Under the pieces are notes generated by a model. That model saw nothing but the letters and a program-made list of their open reading frames with translations. It was not told where the DNA came from and ran no database searches. Shown piece after piece: positions 5,571 to 11,477 of a DNA stretch of 11,477 nucleotides. A program made the position numbers and the translations under genes. Within the stretch, counting starts at the first letter, position 1. Every line of letters begins with the position of its first letter. Source of the DNA: a bacterium (GTDB taxonomy: Bacteria; Bacteroidota; Ignavibacteria; Kapaibacteriales; UBA961); contig JALHLL010000103.1 of the NCBI GenBank assembly GCA_022844575.1, positions 1-11,477 of the forward strand, written 5' to 3'.

Positions 5571-5837
5571 ATGAGTAATCTTGAAGAATGGCTAAAAAAG
5601 GATCTAATTAAATTACCCGAGGGTGCTAAAATATTTATATCTTCCACACCTATTGTTATCCCTATCCCTAATCGTGGTTATAGCGGCTTAACTGAACAAG
5701 AAAATCGTGAATATGCACGATTGGAGCTTATCAGTAACAGCACAACAAGACCCATGTCAGAAAAAGAATGGGAGCGTAAACAAACTCTCTGGCAAAAGAT
5801 ATGTGTAAATGCCGGATCGCCGCATGAGGAGAGATAA
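5571..5837 (+). CDS. Small hypothetical protein (88 aa), first of a three-gene cluster
   Basis: The protein is soluble-looking, with an N-terminal LEEWLKKDLIKLPEG helix, a short hydrophobic beta segment (KIFISSTPIVIPIPNRG, 20-36) and a helical charged C-terminus (EKEWERKQTLWQKICVNAG). It has no membrane helix, metal site or enzyme motif that I can see. GGAG lies 7 nt before the ATG. Its TAA shares one base with the next ATG (TAATG), so the two genes are translationally coupled. It lies downstream of the HTH gene and operator copy 3 on the same strand. I do not recognise the family; a phage accessory role is the only contextual statement that can be made. Confidence 0.6.
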   Translation: MSNLEEWLKKDLIKLPEGAKIFISSTPIVIPIPNRGYSGLTEQENREYARLELISNSTTRPMSEKEWERKQTLWQKICVNAGSPHEER

Positions 5838-6073
5838 TGAGTATTGAATCTACACATTATGTCAATAGACGCGACGCAATACAGATGTTATACGACAAGG
5901 GTGCAGATTTTAATGAGGATATGAGCAACGAAAAATTAAGTGAAATCCTCTATTGGGTCAGCCGGGAAGATAATAACGAAGAGTATATATTTGAAAACTA
6001 CATTGTAGTAGATTGGACGAAATGGAATGAACCAGAGTTTGACAAATGGGAACTTTGGCGTTCGTCATGGTAG
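5837..6073 (+). CDS. Small acidic hypothetical protein (78 aa)
   Basis: The start ATG overlaps the previous stop by one base, with GAGGAGAG just upstream. The product is strongly acidic. It has an N-terminal helical half (RRDAIQMLYDKGADFNEDMS) and a Trp/Tyr/Asp-rich C-terminal half (IFENYIVVDWTKWNEPEFD then KWELWRSSW). Small acidic proteins are common among phage inhibitors that mimic DNA or bind host proteins, but nothing here shows that directly. Function unknown. Confidence 0.55.
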   Translation: MSIESTHYVNRRDAIQMLYDKGADFNEDMSNEKLSEILYWVSREDNNEEYIFENYIVVDWTKWNEPEFDKWELWRSSW

Positions 6074-6107
6074 TAAGTTAACTCACAAATGTATTACGGA
6101 AACAATT

Positions 6108-6476
6108 ATGGATAAACCACTATTTGTAATAGAAATCACAAAGGAAATTACTCCTAAGAGAATTGAAGCTAAAACTATATTTGCTGCAAATATTGTCACA
6201 GCTACAGAATATTTCTATGAAGAAATTGAAAAAATAGAGCGGAATCTACCTCATGAGGGTTTTACTTATAGCGACCACGGCAATCTCCAAGACGCAAGGG
6301 TTGCTCTGATAGAAGGAAACAGTAAATACCCTTATTGTGATTGGGAAATTGAATACTCACCGTTTGGTAAAAGATATTTTACAAGGTTTATTGTGCGTGA
6401 GGGTAGAATTGAGACAAAGACCCATTTTTTACCATATAGTGAGTATAGAAAAGAATTTAGAAGACAATTAAGGTAA
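6108..6476 (+). CDS. Hypothetical protein (122 aa), last of the rightward cluster
   Basis: I chose the ATG at 6108 (MDKPLFVIEITKEITPKRIE). The frame stays open to an ATG at 6027, but that would overlap the previous gene by 47 nt and give an unstructured leader. The chosen start lies 34 nt after the previous stop. The protein alternates beta-like segments (LFVIEITK, DWEIEYSP, YFTRFIVREGRIETK) with helices (TATEYFYEEIEKIERN) and ends in a basic YRKEFRRQLR. It resembles a small alpha/beta domain. No catalytic motif is apparent and I do not recognise it. It ends 27 nt before the stop of the convergent umuC. Confidence 0.6.
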   Translation: MDKPLFVIEITKEITPKRIEAKTIFAANIVTATEYFYEEIEKIERNLPHEGFTYSDHGNLQDARVALIEGNSKYPYCDWEIEYSPFGKRYFTRFIVREGRIETKTHFLPYSEYRKEFRRQLR

Positions 6477-6503
6477 ATTAACTGTTGATATTTGAATGAT
6501 AAT

Positions 6504-7772
6504 TCAAGCCAGACAAACAACAAGATCCTCAATACGTGTAGTATAACAATTAGATCTTTTTTCCGCTTTGGTCGTCCATTTTCTTTTAACACCACAAGCC
6601 GCCGGGTACAGTGCATTATGTCCGTATTTGTTGACTAATTTATCAAATGCCTTCATCAAAGCATCGCTTTCAGCGTTCGTTTTCTTACTGAACATTCCTT
6701 GATTGCTTGCAATCTTCGGGCATAAGCCTGTAAGAATTACGCCTGCTTTTTTATAGCGGTATCCGTCTCGAAAAATCGCATTAAACGCTTTCTCGGACGA
6801 TACTAAAACATCATGAACATTATCGGATTGCGGTAATATTTGTACCTTAGTGCTATTGCCGTATTGTGGTAAATCTTCTCGAAATCTGTCGGTAAGAATA
6901 AACACTGAAATTTCGGATGCTACGAGATTATAGCGTCTCATCTTGAAACAGGCAAGGTGTGTGTAAAGAGAAACAGCTTGTTTTAACTCATTATAGTCCG
7001 TTATTGTTCGTCCGAACGTTTTTGTGTGGGCAATCGATTTGCGCTCAGCTTTCAGATCTGCAATCTCAATACATGGGATACCTCTTAGTTCAAAGACGGT
7101 TCGCAGTCCAACAACTGTCATACGTTTTTTTATAAATTTATCATCCGCTCTTCGTAAGTCCCAAGCATCATCAATCCCGCATTTTTGGAGAAAACGCGAG
7201 TATTGTCGCCCGACACCCCACACATCCTCAACAGGAAACGATTCTAGATAACGATCTTGTTCAATCTCGTCAATGCCCTCCCAATCGAAAACGCCCATCA
7301 TATGCTCGTTTTTCTTGCATATTTTGTTAGCGATTTTGGAAAGCGTCTTCGTAGATGCAATACCTATACTAACAGGTATTCCTGTCCACTTCTTCACTCT
7401 TTCACGTAACTTCTGCCCCCAGAGTGCTGTGTCGCAGCCTTTTGGCAGAGTGACAAAGCTTTCATCGACACTGTATTGCTCTACTATGTCACCAAAGCTT
7501 TTAATTGCGCCGACAACGCGTCTGGACATATCAACATACAACTCAAAATTAGATGAGAATTGAATAACATTGTGCTGACGAAAGAGACCGGCATATTGGA
7601 AAGCAGGTGCGCCCATAGGGATGCCTAAGGCCTTTGCTTCATTGGAACGGGCGACGACACAGCCATCGTTACTGCTTAACACAACAACGGGTTTGCCTTC
7701 AAGTTTCGGATTAAAAACACGCTCACAGGAAACAAAAAAATTGTTGCAGTCAACTATAGCGAAGTTGTGCAT
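6504..7772 (-). CDS. umuC: Y-family DNA polymerase V catalytic subunit UmuC
   Basis: This is a translesion DNA polymerase subunit of 422 residues from the ATG at 7772. The frame is open back to 7850, but MHNFAIVDCNNFFVSCERVF is the expected UmuC N-terminus. Catalytic metal ligands are Asp8 (in IVDCNNFF) and Asp103-Glu104 (YSVDES). IPVSIGIASTKTLSKIAN (132-149) is the conserved palm motif, and VWGVGRQYSRFLQKCGI (184-200) is the HhH thumb. NQGMF at 357-361 sits where UmuC has its beta-clamp binding motif. The C-terminus (about 385-422, ending YTTRIEDLVVCLA) is a DUF4113-like tail. Length and motifs are normal, so it looks intact. No umuD or LexA-like partner is adjacent; the upstream gene on the same strand is an unrelated 76-residue protein. 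Prophages and plasmids often carry such genes, but it could also be host-derived. Confidence 0.92.
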   Translation of the reverse strand: MHNFAIVDCNNFFVSCERVFNPKLEGKPVVVLSSNDGCVVARSNEAKALGIPMGAPAFQYAGLFRQHNVIQFSSNFELYVDMSRRVVGAIKSFGDIVEQYSVDESFVTLPKGCDTALWGQKLRERVKKWTGIPVSIGIASTKTLSKIANKICKKNEHMMGVFDWEGIDEIEQDRYLESFPVEDVWGVGRQYSRFLQKCGIDDAWDLRRADDKFIKKRMTVVGLRTVFELRGIPCIEIADLKAERKSIAHTKTFGRTITDYNELKQAVSLYTHLACFKMRRYNLVASEISVFILTDRFREDLPQYGNSTKVQILPQSDNVHDVLVSSEKAFNAIFRDGYRYKKAGVILTGLCPKIASNQGMFSKKTNAESDALMKAFDKLVNKYGHNALYPAACGVKRKWTTKAEKRSNCYTTRIEDLVVCLA

Positions 7773-7795
7773 TCGGACTCCATAATTTGGGGTCG

Positions 7796-7803
7796 CAAAC
7801 ATA
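7796..7803 (-). promoter_or_regulatory. -7 box of a umuC promoter
   Basis: TATGTTTG on the minus strand (7803-7796) matches TAnnTTTG exactly. It lies 23 nt before the umuC ATG at 7772, which supports that start over the upstream ones. No TTG is found at the usual 19-21 nt distance; the nearest TTTG is 25 nt upstream. The promoter may therefore need an activator. Confidence 0.45.
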
Positions 7804-7839
7804 CAACTATTCCAATACCTCACACAGACAAATAGAAAA

Positions 7840-7860
7840 GGAATCTCCATTCCGGATTCC
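7840..7860. promoter_or_regulatory. Overlapping inverted repeats upstream of umuC, candidate operator
   Basis: GGAATC (7840-7845) and GATTCC (7855-7860) are a perfect inverted pair with a 9-bp centre. A second pair, GGAAT (7840-7844) with ATTCC (7849-7853), overlaps it. The site lies about 40 nt upstream of the umuC -7 box, a position that suits a regulator. It does not match the Escherichia coli LexA box. Confidence 0.35.
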
Positions 7861-7885
7861 CGTGTGAAATGATCATCTAAAAGGC

Positions 7886-8116
7886 TTAATAGACAATCAA
7901 CGTAAATTCATCTGAGGTAGAAAGTGGCAATAGCGGCTTGAAGGTAACATTCATATCCACAATATTGATTTGAAAATCCGTACTGAGTTCGATGAACTCA
8001 CCATTATATGTTCCGTGAACGCTCTCCCATGTCGTAGGAAACTTATCCGGTAAGTCGAACACTGTTTGTCCTAAAAAGTCCGGTTTTACCACAAATTGTA
8101 GTTGTTTCTTTTTCAT
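7886..8116 (-). CDS. Hypothetical protein (76 aa) next to the tRNA
   Basis: The product begins MKKKQLQFVVKPDFLGQTVF and ends LSTSDEFTLIVY. It is beta-rich, with alternating hydrophobic positions, and has no signal peptide or membrane helix. An AGGA sits 4 nt before the ATG. It is 80 nt downstream of the tRNA-Val on the same strand and 113 nt upstream of umuC. If the tRNA is the integration site, it is the outermost cargo gene. I do not recognise the family. It is too small for UmuD and lacks the Ser-Lys peptidase motifs. Confidence 0.55.
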   Translation of the reverse strand: MKKKQLQFVVKPDFLGQTVFDLPDKFPTTWESVHGTYNGEFIELSTDFQINIVDMNVTFKPLLPLSTSDEFTLIVY

Positions 8117-8119
8117 TTA

Positions 8120-8140
8120 TTCCTGACGTTTTCCTGACGT
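8120..8140. repeat. Tandem 10-bp direct repeat with 11-bp period
   Basis: TTCCTGACGT occurs at 8120-8129 and again at 8131-8140, one helical turn apart. It lies between the 76-residue gene and the tRNA. Paired short direct repeats near an attachment site are the usual form of integrase-arm or excisionase sites, so that is one possible role. It could equally be an operator for the 76-residue gene, whose ATG follows immediately on the minus strand. Confidence 0.4.
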
Positions 8141-8163
8141 GATTTTCCTTGAAAACGCTAACC

Positions 8164-8186
8164 TCTTAATTTCAAATAAATTAAGA
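8164..8186. terminator. AT-rich 9-bp hairpin just past the tRNA 3' end
   Basis: TCTTAATTT (8164-8172), loop CAAAT and AAATTAAGA (8178-8186) form a perfect stem. It lies 11 nt downstream of the tRNA 3' end on the minus strand. There is no T-run after it in the tRNA direction; the T-run (8190-8195) is on the plus side. It may help 3'-end processing or termination of the tRNA transcript, but that is uncertain. Confidence 0.35.
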
Positions 8187-8196
8187 ATATTTTTTG

Positions 8197-8218
8197 TGGA
8201 CCCTACTGGATTCGAACC
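8197..8218 (-). other. Candidate phage attachment site in the tRNA 3' end
   Basis: Everything left of this point is phage-like or unrecognised, and everything right of it (lrp, glnN) looks like host backbone. tRNA 3' ends are common attB sites, and here the intact tRNA would be kept on the host side. No second copy of this 3' segment exists in the window, so the other end must lie outside to the left. No integrase is visible here. This is inference from layout only. Confidence 0.35.
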
Positions 8219-8271
8219 AGTGACCTCTACCCTGTCAAGGTAACGCTCTGAACCAACTGAGCTAAGGATCC
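8197..8271 (-). tRNA. tRNA-Val (anticodon GAC)
   Basis: The 75-nt gene folds cleanly. The acceptor stem GGATCCT pairs with AGGGTCC with one G-T pair. The D stem is GCTC/GAGC. The anticodon stem TTACC/GGTAG carries loop TTGACAG, giving anticodon GAC (reads GUC, valine). The T stem ACTGG/CCAGT has loop TTCGAAT. The discriminator base is A and CCA is not encoded. The 3' end faces left, toward the phage-like genes, which is the orientation expected for integration at a tRNA 3' end. A Bacteroidota -7 box lies upstream at 8297-8304. Confidence 0.95.
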
Positions 8272-8296
8272 GCTCTCGTTCCGAATGAACGGGTCG

Positions 8297-8327
8297 CAAA
8301 AATAGCCCTTATTTACCATACGGTAAA
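8297..8327 (-). promoter_or_regulatory. tRNA-Val promoter with overlapping inverted repeat
   Basis: TATTTTTG on the minus strand (8304-8297) matches TAnnTTTG and lies 26 nt before the tRNA 5' end. Around the expected -33 position is an inverted repeat, TTTACC (8312-8317) and GGTAAA (8322-8327), instead of a clear TTG. The repeat may be a control site shared with the divergent lrp gene, or chance. Confidence 0.5.
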
Positions 8328-8408
8328 ATCCGTGTGAAAAATTTTTCAAGTTTTCAGCCCTCAATGTAAAATTTTATAAAGTTTTCACTCCATTATCCGA
8401 AGTTTTTA

Positions 8409-8416
8409 TAGTTTTG
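8409..8416 (+). promoter_or_regulatory. -7 box of the lrp promoter
   Basis: TAGTTTTG matches TAnnTTTG. It lies 42 nt before the TTG start of the Lrp-family gene. A weak TTTTC at 8382-8386 is all that is seen at the -33 position, so the promoter may be regulated, possibly by the Lrp-family protein itself. Confidence 0.45.
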
Positions 8417-8458
8417 TAGCAAGAAAACCGAATTATTTAAGAAAAACACGGCGAAAAA

Positions 8459-8914
8459 TTGAAAAGTACCGATAAAATCATTTGCCAGACTTTACAGAAC
8501 AATGCTCGTACAGCTTTAAGCACCATAGCCGAACAAACAGGGCTTTCCGTGCCTTCCGTAAGCGAGCATATCAAAAAGTTGGAGGAAAGCCGAATAATAG
8601 AAGGATATTATACGAAGCTGAACCATAAAGCACTCGGTTTCGATATAACCGCATTTGTATTTGTGGGCGTGGAGTCCAGTACATACTATCAGGGTTTTAT
8701 TGATGAGTGCCGTACCATTCCCGAAGTATTGGAATGCCATGCCATTACGGGCAATGGTTCGCATATCCTTAAAATTCGCACACTTAACACATCGGAGTTG
8801 GAGCGCATTTTGGCACAGGTGCAACGCATAAGCGGCGTTAAAAACACCATGACCAATATTGTGCTTTCCACCCATATTGAAGCAATGGCTTTGAACTTAG
8901 TACCGAATATGTAA
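8459..8914 (+). CDS. Lrp/AsnC-family transcriptional regulator
   Basis: This is a 151-residue regulator, the usual Lrp/AsnC length. Residues 3-50 (STDKIICQTLQNNARTALST then LSVPSVSEHIKKLEESRIIEG) are the N-terminal winged HTH. Residues about 62-145 are the RAM ligand-binding domain, including ECHAITGNGSHILKIRT (93-109), which matches the family's effector-site region. The start is TTG at 8459: the frame has a stop at 8438-8440 and no ATG near, and the protein aligns with the family from this codon. Such proteins sense amino acids and control amino-acid and nitrogen genes as dimers or octamers. glnN begins 34 nt downstream on the same strand, so it probably regulates glutamine synthetase and may be co-transcribed with it. 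Confidence 0.9.
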   Translation: MKSTDKIICQTLQNNARTALSTIAEQTGLSVPSVSEHIKKLEESRIIEGYYTKLNHKALGFDITAFVFVGVESSTYYQGFIDECRTIPEVLECHAITGNGSHILKIRTLNTSELERILAQVQRISGVKNTMTNIVLSTHIEAMALNLVPNM

Positions 8915-8948
8915 TCTCTTTTTTTTATGTTTTATAAGCGTTTATTAT

Positions 8949-11126
8949 ATGACACATCATTCTGATTATGACGTTCTTGCGGCAGCAAAAAATTGGCGTA
9001 CCATGATGCCGAATTTTGAAGTGAACACCGATATTCAGCAGATTTTCGGGGCGGATACTTTTTCGCTTGACCAAATGCGTGAAAAACTTTCCAAACCGAT
9101 ATGGAAATCTCTTCAGGCAACCATTGAGCGCGGTGTACAACTTGACCCCAATGTTGCGGATATAGCGGCATTGGCTATGAAAGAATGGGCATTAAGCAAA
9201 GGTGCTACACACTATACGCACTGGTTTCAGCCGTTAACAGGTACAACGGCAGAAAAACATGAAAGTTTTGTTACGCCCAATGCCGGTGGCGGTGCTATTG
9301 CCGAGTTTTCGGGTAAGGATTTAATTCAGGGTGAACCGGATGCTTCTTCTTTTCCGAGCGGCGGTTTACGTGCTACGTTCGAGGCACGCGGTTATACGGC
9401 TTGGGATCCGACTTCTCCGGCATTTATCGTAAAACATTCCAATGGTTCCACCTTATTTATTCCGACGGCATTTGCTTCATGGACAGGCGAAGCATTGGAT
9501 TTTAAAACGCCATTATTGCGTTCGATGGAAGCATTAAATAAACAAGCAAGCCGTGCATTGGAATTATTCGGCGTAGCGGTTAATAAAGTGGTTTCTACCG
9601 TAGGTGCAGAGCAGGAATATTTTTTAGTAGATGAGGAATTCTTCTTCCGCCGTCCGGATTTAGTAATGAGCGGCAGAACATTATTCGGTGCAAGACCACC
9701 ACGCGGGCAAGAATTGGAAGACCATTATTTCGGCTCTATTCCCGACCGCGTTTTATCGTTTATGACGGCGGTTGAAACTGAATTATACCGCTTGGGTGTG
9801 CCGATTAAAACACGCCATAATGAAGTAGCTCCGGCACAATATGAATTAGCTCCGATTTTTGAACATTCCAATATTGCCGCCGATCATCAACAAGTAGTAA
9901 TGCAAGTATTAAAAAATACGGCACGTCGTTTCGGTTTGGTCTGTTTATTACATGAAAAACCATTTGCAGGTGTAAATGGCAGCGGAAAACATGTGAATTG
10001 GTCAATGAGTACAGATGGCGGTATGAATTTATTAGACCCGGGCGAAACTCCGCATGAAAATATGAAATTTTTATTTTTCTGCACGGCTGTCATTAAAGCG
10101 GTTGATACCTATTCCGATTTATTGAGAATGTCGGTAGCATCGGCTGCGAATGACCATCGTTTGGGTGCAAATGAAGCACCGCCGGCCATTATTTCCATTT
10201 TCCTTGGCGATCAGTTAGCGGATGTATTTGAGCAATTGGAAAAAGGTTCATTAAAAAAATCAAAATCAGGCGGATTGCTCGGTTTGGGTACCAATGTATT
10301 GCCGCGTTTGCCGCGACATGCAGGCGATAGAAACAGAACATCTCCTTTTGCATTTACAGGCAATAAATTCGAGTTTCGCGCAGTTGGTTCAAGCCAATCG
10401 GTTTCTTTCCCGATAACGGTATTAAATACTATTGTAGCGCAGGCAGTCGGCGAAATGACAACGGCTTTACAAGCTCGCCTTAAAAAGAAAGAATCATTTG
10501 AAACGGCATTAAAAAACGTTTTGATTGATACGATTAAACGCCATAAGCGTGTAATATTTAATGGCGATGGTTATGAAGATAAATGGCAAAAAGAAGCGGC
10601 TAAACGCGGCTTGCAAAATCGTCGTACATCGTTGGAAGCAATTGAACAATTAATGCAAAAGCAGAATGTTCAGGTATTTTCTTCCCATGCTGTTTTAACG
10701 GAAAGAGAATTGGAAGCAAGACAAGAAATTGCTCTTGACCAATATTTTAAAACGATAAATATCGAAGCCGAAACAACGGAATGGATTGCACAAACAATTA
10801 TAGTTCCGGCGGCACATCAGTATATTGGCGAATTATCCACTTCGGCAGAAAACTTACATGATTTGGGTATTCACAGCAAAGCGGTAATGCGCTCATTGCA
10901 AGAGGTGGTGAATAAAGCCGATGATTTATCGGAAGCATTGGAGCATTTAAAAACAATGAATAGAGAGCTCGGCGGCGATACTGTACATTCTAAGGCATAT
11001 CACATGCGCGATAATGTAGTACCGGCAATGAATAAGGTACGAGCTGCAGCTGATGAATTGGAGCGCATAATACCCGACAAACTCTGGGCTATGCCAACCT
11101 ACCGCGAAATGTTATTTGTAAAATAA
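8949..11126 (+). CDS. glnN: Glutamine synthetase type III
   Basis: This enzyme makes glutamine from glutamate, ammonia and ATP in the cytoplasm. At 725 residues it has the length of GSIII, far longer than GSI (about 470). The N-terminal GSIII signature lies at 118-160 (AEFSGKDLIQGEPDASSFPS, then LRATFEARGYTAWDPTSPAF). Core motifs are VGAEQEYFLVD (218-228, metal-binding Glu residues), RHNEVAPAQYELAP (289-302), GVNGSGKHVNWS (341-352, glutamate/ATP site) and NRTSPFAFTGNKFEFR (462-477, ATP-binding). A long helical C-terminal domain follows. All motifs look intact. It follows an Lrp-family regulator by 34 nt, and an intrinsic terminator lies 20 nt downstream. No SD precedes the ATG, as is usual in Bacteroidota. 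Confidence 0.97.
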   Translation: MTHHSDYDVLAAAKNWRTMMPNFEVNTDIQQIFGADTFSLDQMREKLSKPIWKSLQATIERGVQLDPNVADIAALAMKEWALSKGATHYTHWFQPLTGTTAEKHESFVTPNAGGGAIAEFSGKDLIQGEPDASSFPSGGLRATFEARGYTAWDPTSPAFIVKHSNGSTLFIPTAFASWTGEALDFKTPLLRSMEALNKQASRALELFGVAVNKVVSTVGAEQEYFLVDEEFFFRRPDLVMSGRTLFGARPPRGQELEDHYFGSIPDRVLSFMTAVETELYRLGVPIKTRHNEVAPAQYELAPIFEHSNIAADHQQVVMQVLKNTARRFGLVCLLHEKPFAGVNGSGKHVNWSMSTDGGMNLLDPGETPHENMKFLFFCTAVIKAVDTYSDLLRMSVASAANDHRLGANEAPPAIISIFLGDQLADVFEQLEKGSLKKSKSGGLLGLGTNVLPRLPRHAGDRNRTSPFAFTGNKFEFRAVGSSQSVSFPITVLNTIVAQAVGEMTTALQARLKKKESFETALKNVLIDTIKRHKRVIFNGDGYEDKWQKEAAKRGLQNRRTSLEAIEQLMQKQNVQVFSSHAVLTERELEARQEIALDQYFKTINIEAETTEWIAQTIIVPAAHQYIGELSTSAENLHDLGIHSKAVMRSLQEVVNKADDLSEALEHLKTMNRELGGDTVHSKAYHMRDNVVPAMNKVRAAADELERIIPDKLWAMPTYREMLFVK

Positions 11127-11145
11127 AATCCGATTCATAAAGACT

Positions 11146-11179
11146 AAAAGGGATTATTCAGCGAATAATCCCTTTTTTT
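11146..11179 (+). terminator. Intrinsic terminator of glnN
   Basis: GGGATTATTC (11150-11159), loop AGC and GAATAATCCC (11163-11172) form a perfect 10-bp stem, extended by A-T pairs. Seven T residues (11173-11179) follow directly. It ends the lrp-glnN transcript. Confidence 0.95.
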
Positions 11180-11256
11180 GTGGAAATTGCAATTTGCACA
11201 TCATCGTTTATAACGAAACGAATATAGCAACCGGAACAGATAATATCTTAGAAGTG

Positions 11257-11477
11257 ATGATAATGGAGAATTTAACAAAGTTAGATGTTGTCAAGATTAT
11301 TAGACAACTAAGAATAAGACTTGCAAAATATCGCATTGAACGAGGATTCGGTGATTCGATTGTAGAGCTAGGAGTTGTTGACATTGCAGCTTCTTTACTG
11401 GAGTTTTCTATAGAAATGAATAGGAAGCTTGGAGAATCCGAAAAAGATTGGTTTTATGCCAAATTTTCTTTATTGTA
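11257..11477 (+). CDS. Hypothetical protein, 3' end outside the window
   Basis: From ATG 11257 (or ATG 11263) the frame is open for 73 residues to the window edge. It begins MIMENLTKLDVVKIIRQLRI and continues with LAKYRIERGFGDSIVELG and a helical DIAASLLEFSIEMNRKLGES. The visible part appears all-helical and amphipathic. The frame is open further upstream to the glnN terminator without another ATG, so the start is fairly secure. No promoter with the full consensus is seen. I do not recognise the family. Confidence 0.5.
   Translation, partial: MIMENLTKLDVVKIIRQLRIRLAKYRIERGFGDSIVELGVVDIAASLLEFSIEMNRKLGESEKDWFYAKFSLL

Noticed and set aside
7840..7860. SOS (LexA) box before umuC
   Set aside because: The dyad does not match CTGT-N8-ACAG or the Gram-positive GAAC-N4-GTTC pattern, so it is listed only as an unknown candidate operator.
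7886..8116. The 76-residue gene as a possible umuD
   Set aside because: It is too short and lacks the cleavage site and Ser/Lys catalytic residues of UmuD/LexA peptidases.
8117..8299. Minus-strand frame of 60 codons through the tRNA
   Set aside because: It reads through the tRNA gene (the ESNPVGST-like string is the translated T-arm), a known artefact.
8516..8875. Minus-strand frame antisense to the Lrp-family gene
   Set aside because: The plus-strand protein has clear HTH and RAM domains; the antisense frame has no recognisable features.
1..11477. CRISPR array, insertion sequence or transposase
   Set aside because: No regularly spaced repeats, no transposase-like protein and no terminal inverted repeats were seen; the only multi-copy element is the three-copy palindrome at 5102-5487.

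Overview
The window looks like a Bacteroidota chromosome carrying the right-hand part of an integrated tailed phage. Three things point to Bacteroidota. Several promoters fit the Bacteroidota pattern (-33 TTG, about 20 nt, -7 TAnnTTTG). The host genes on the right have no Shine-Dalgarno sequence. The glutamine synthetase is the long type III form (GlnN), which is typical of Bacteroidota and some other groups. I cannot name the genus from sequence alone.

Layout, left to right. (1) 1-2169, plus strand: the end of a phage late operon, with a 5'-truncated protein of unknown function and a tail-fibre-like protein. (2) 2221-4989, minus strand, convergent with the tail genes: a CD-NTase (CBASS-type nucleotidyltransferase), a two-TM SLATT-like effector, a short N6-methyltransferase-like protein with no visible NPPY motif, a 45-residue GTG-start gene that overlaps it, and a hypothetical protein. 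(3) 5050-5210: a compact divergent control region. Two opposed promoters have the same geometry, and each has its -33 element inside a copy of a 20-bp imperfect palindrome (TTACT-N10-AGTAA). (4) 5211-6476, plus strand: a small MerR/excisionase-like HTH protein followed by a third palindrome copy, then three small genes of unknown function. (5) 6504-8116, minus strand: a Y-family polymerase (UmuC) without a neighbouring umuD, and a 76-residue unknown. (6) 8197-8271: tRNA-Val(GAC), whose 3' end faces the phage-like region and is therefore a candidate attachment site. (7) 8459-11477: apparent host backbone, with an Lrp/AsnC regulator (TTG start), glnN, a strong intrinsic terminator, and the start of an unknown gene that runs off the edge.

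The main system is a minimal CBASS-like pair, CD-NTase plus SLATT membrane effector, carried as prophage cargo. The CD-NTase would sense infection and make a cyclic oligonucleotide, and the SLATT protein would respond by disrupting the membrane. The pair may have its own promoter. It may also be read from the leftward promoter at 5090-5120, which would place defence cargo under the same operator family as the phage-type HTH gene. On the host side, the Lrp-family regulator and glnN probably form a nitrogen/amino-acid unit.
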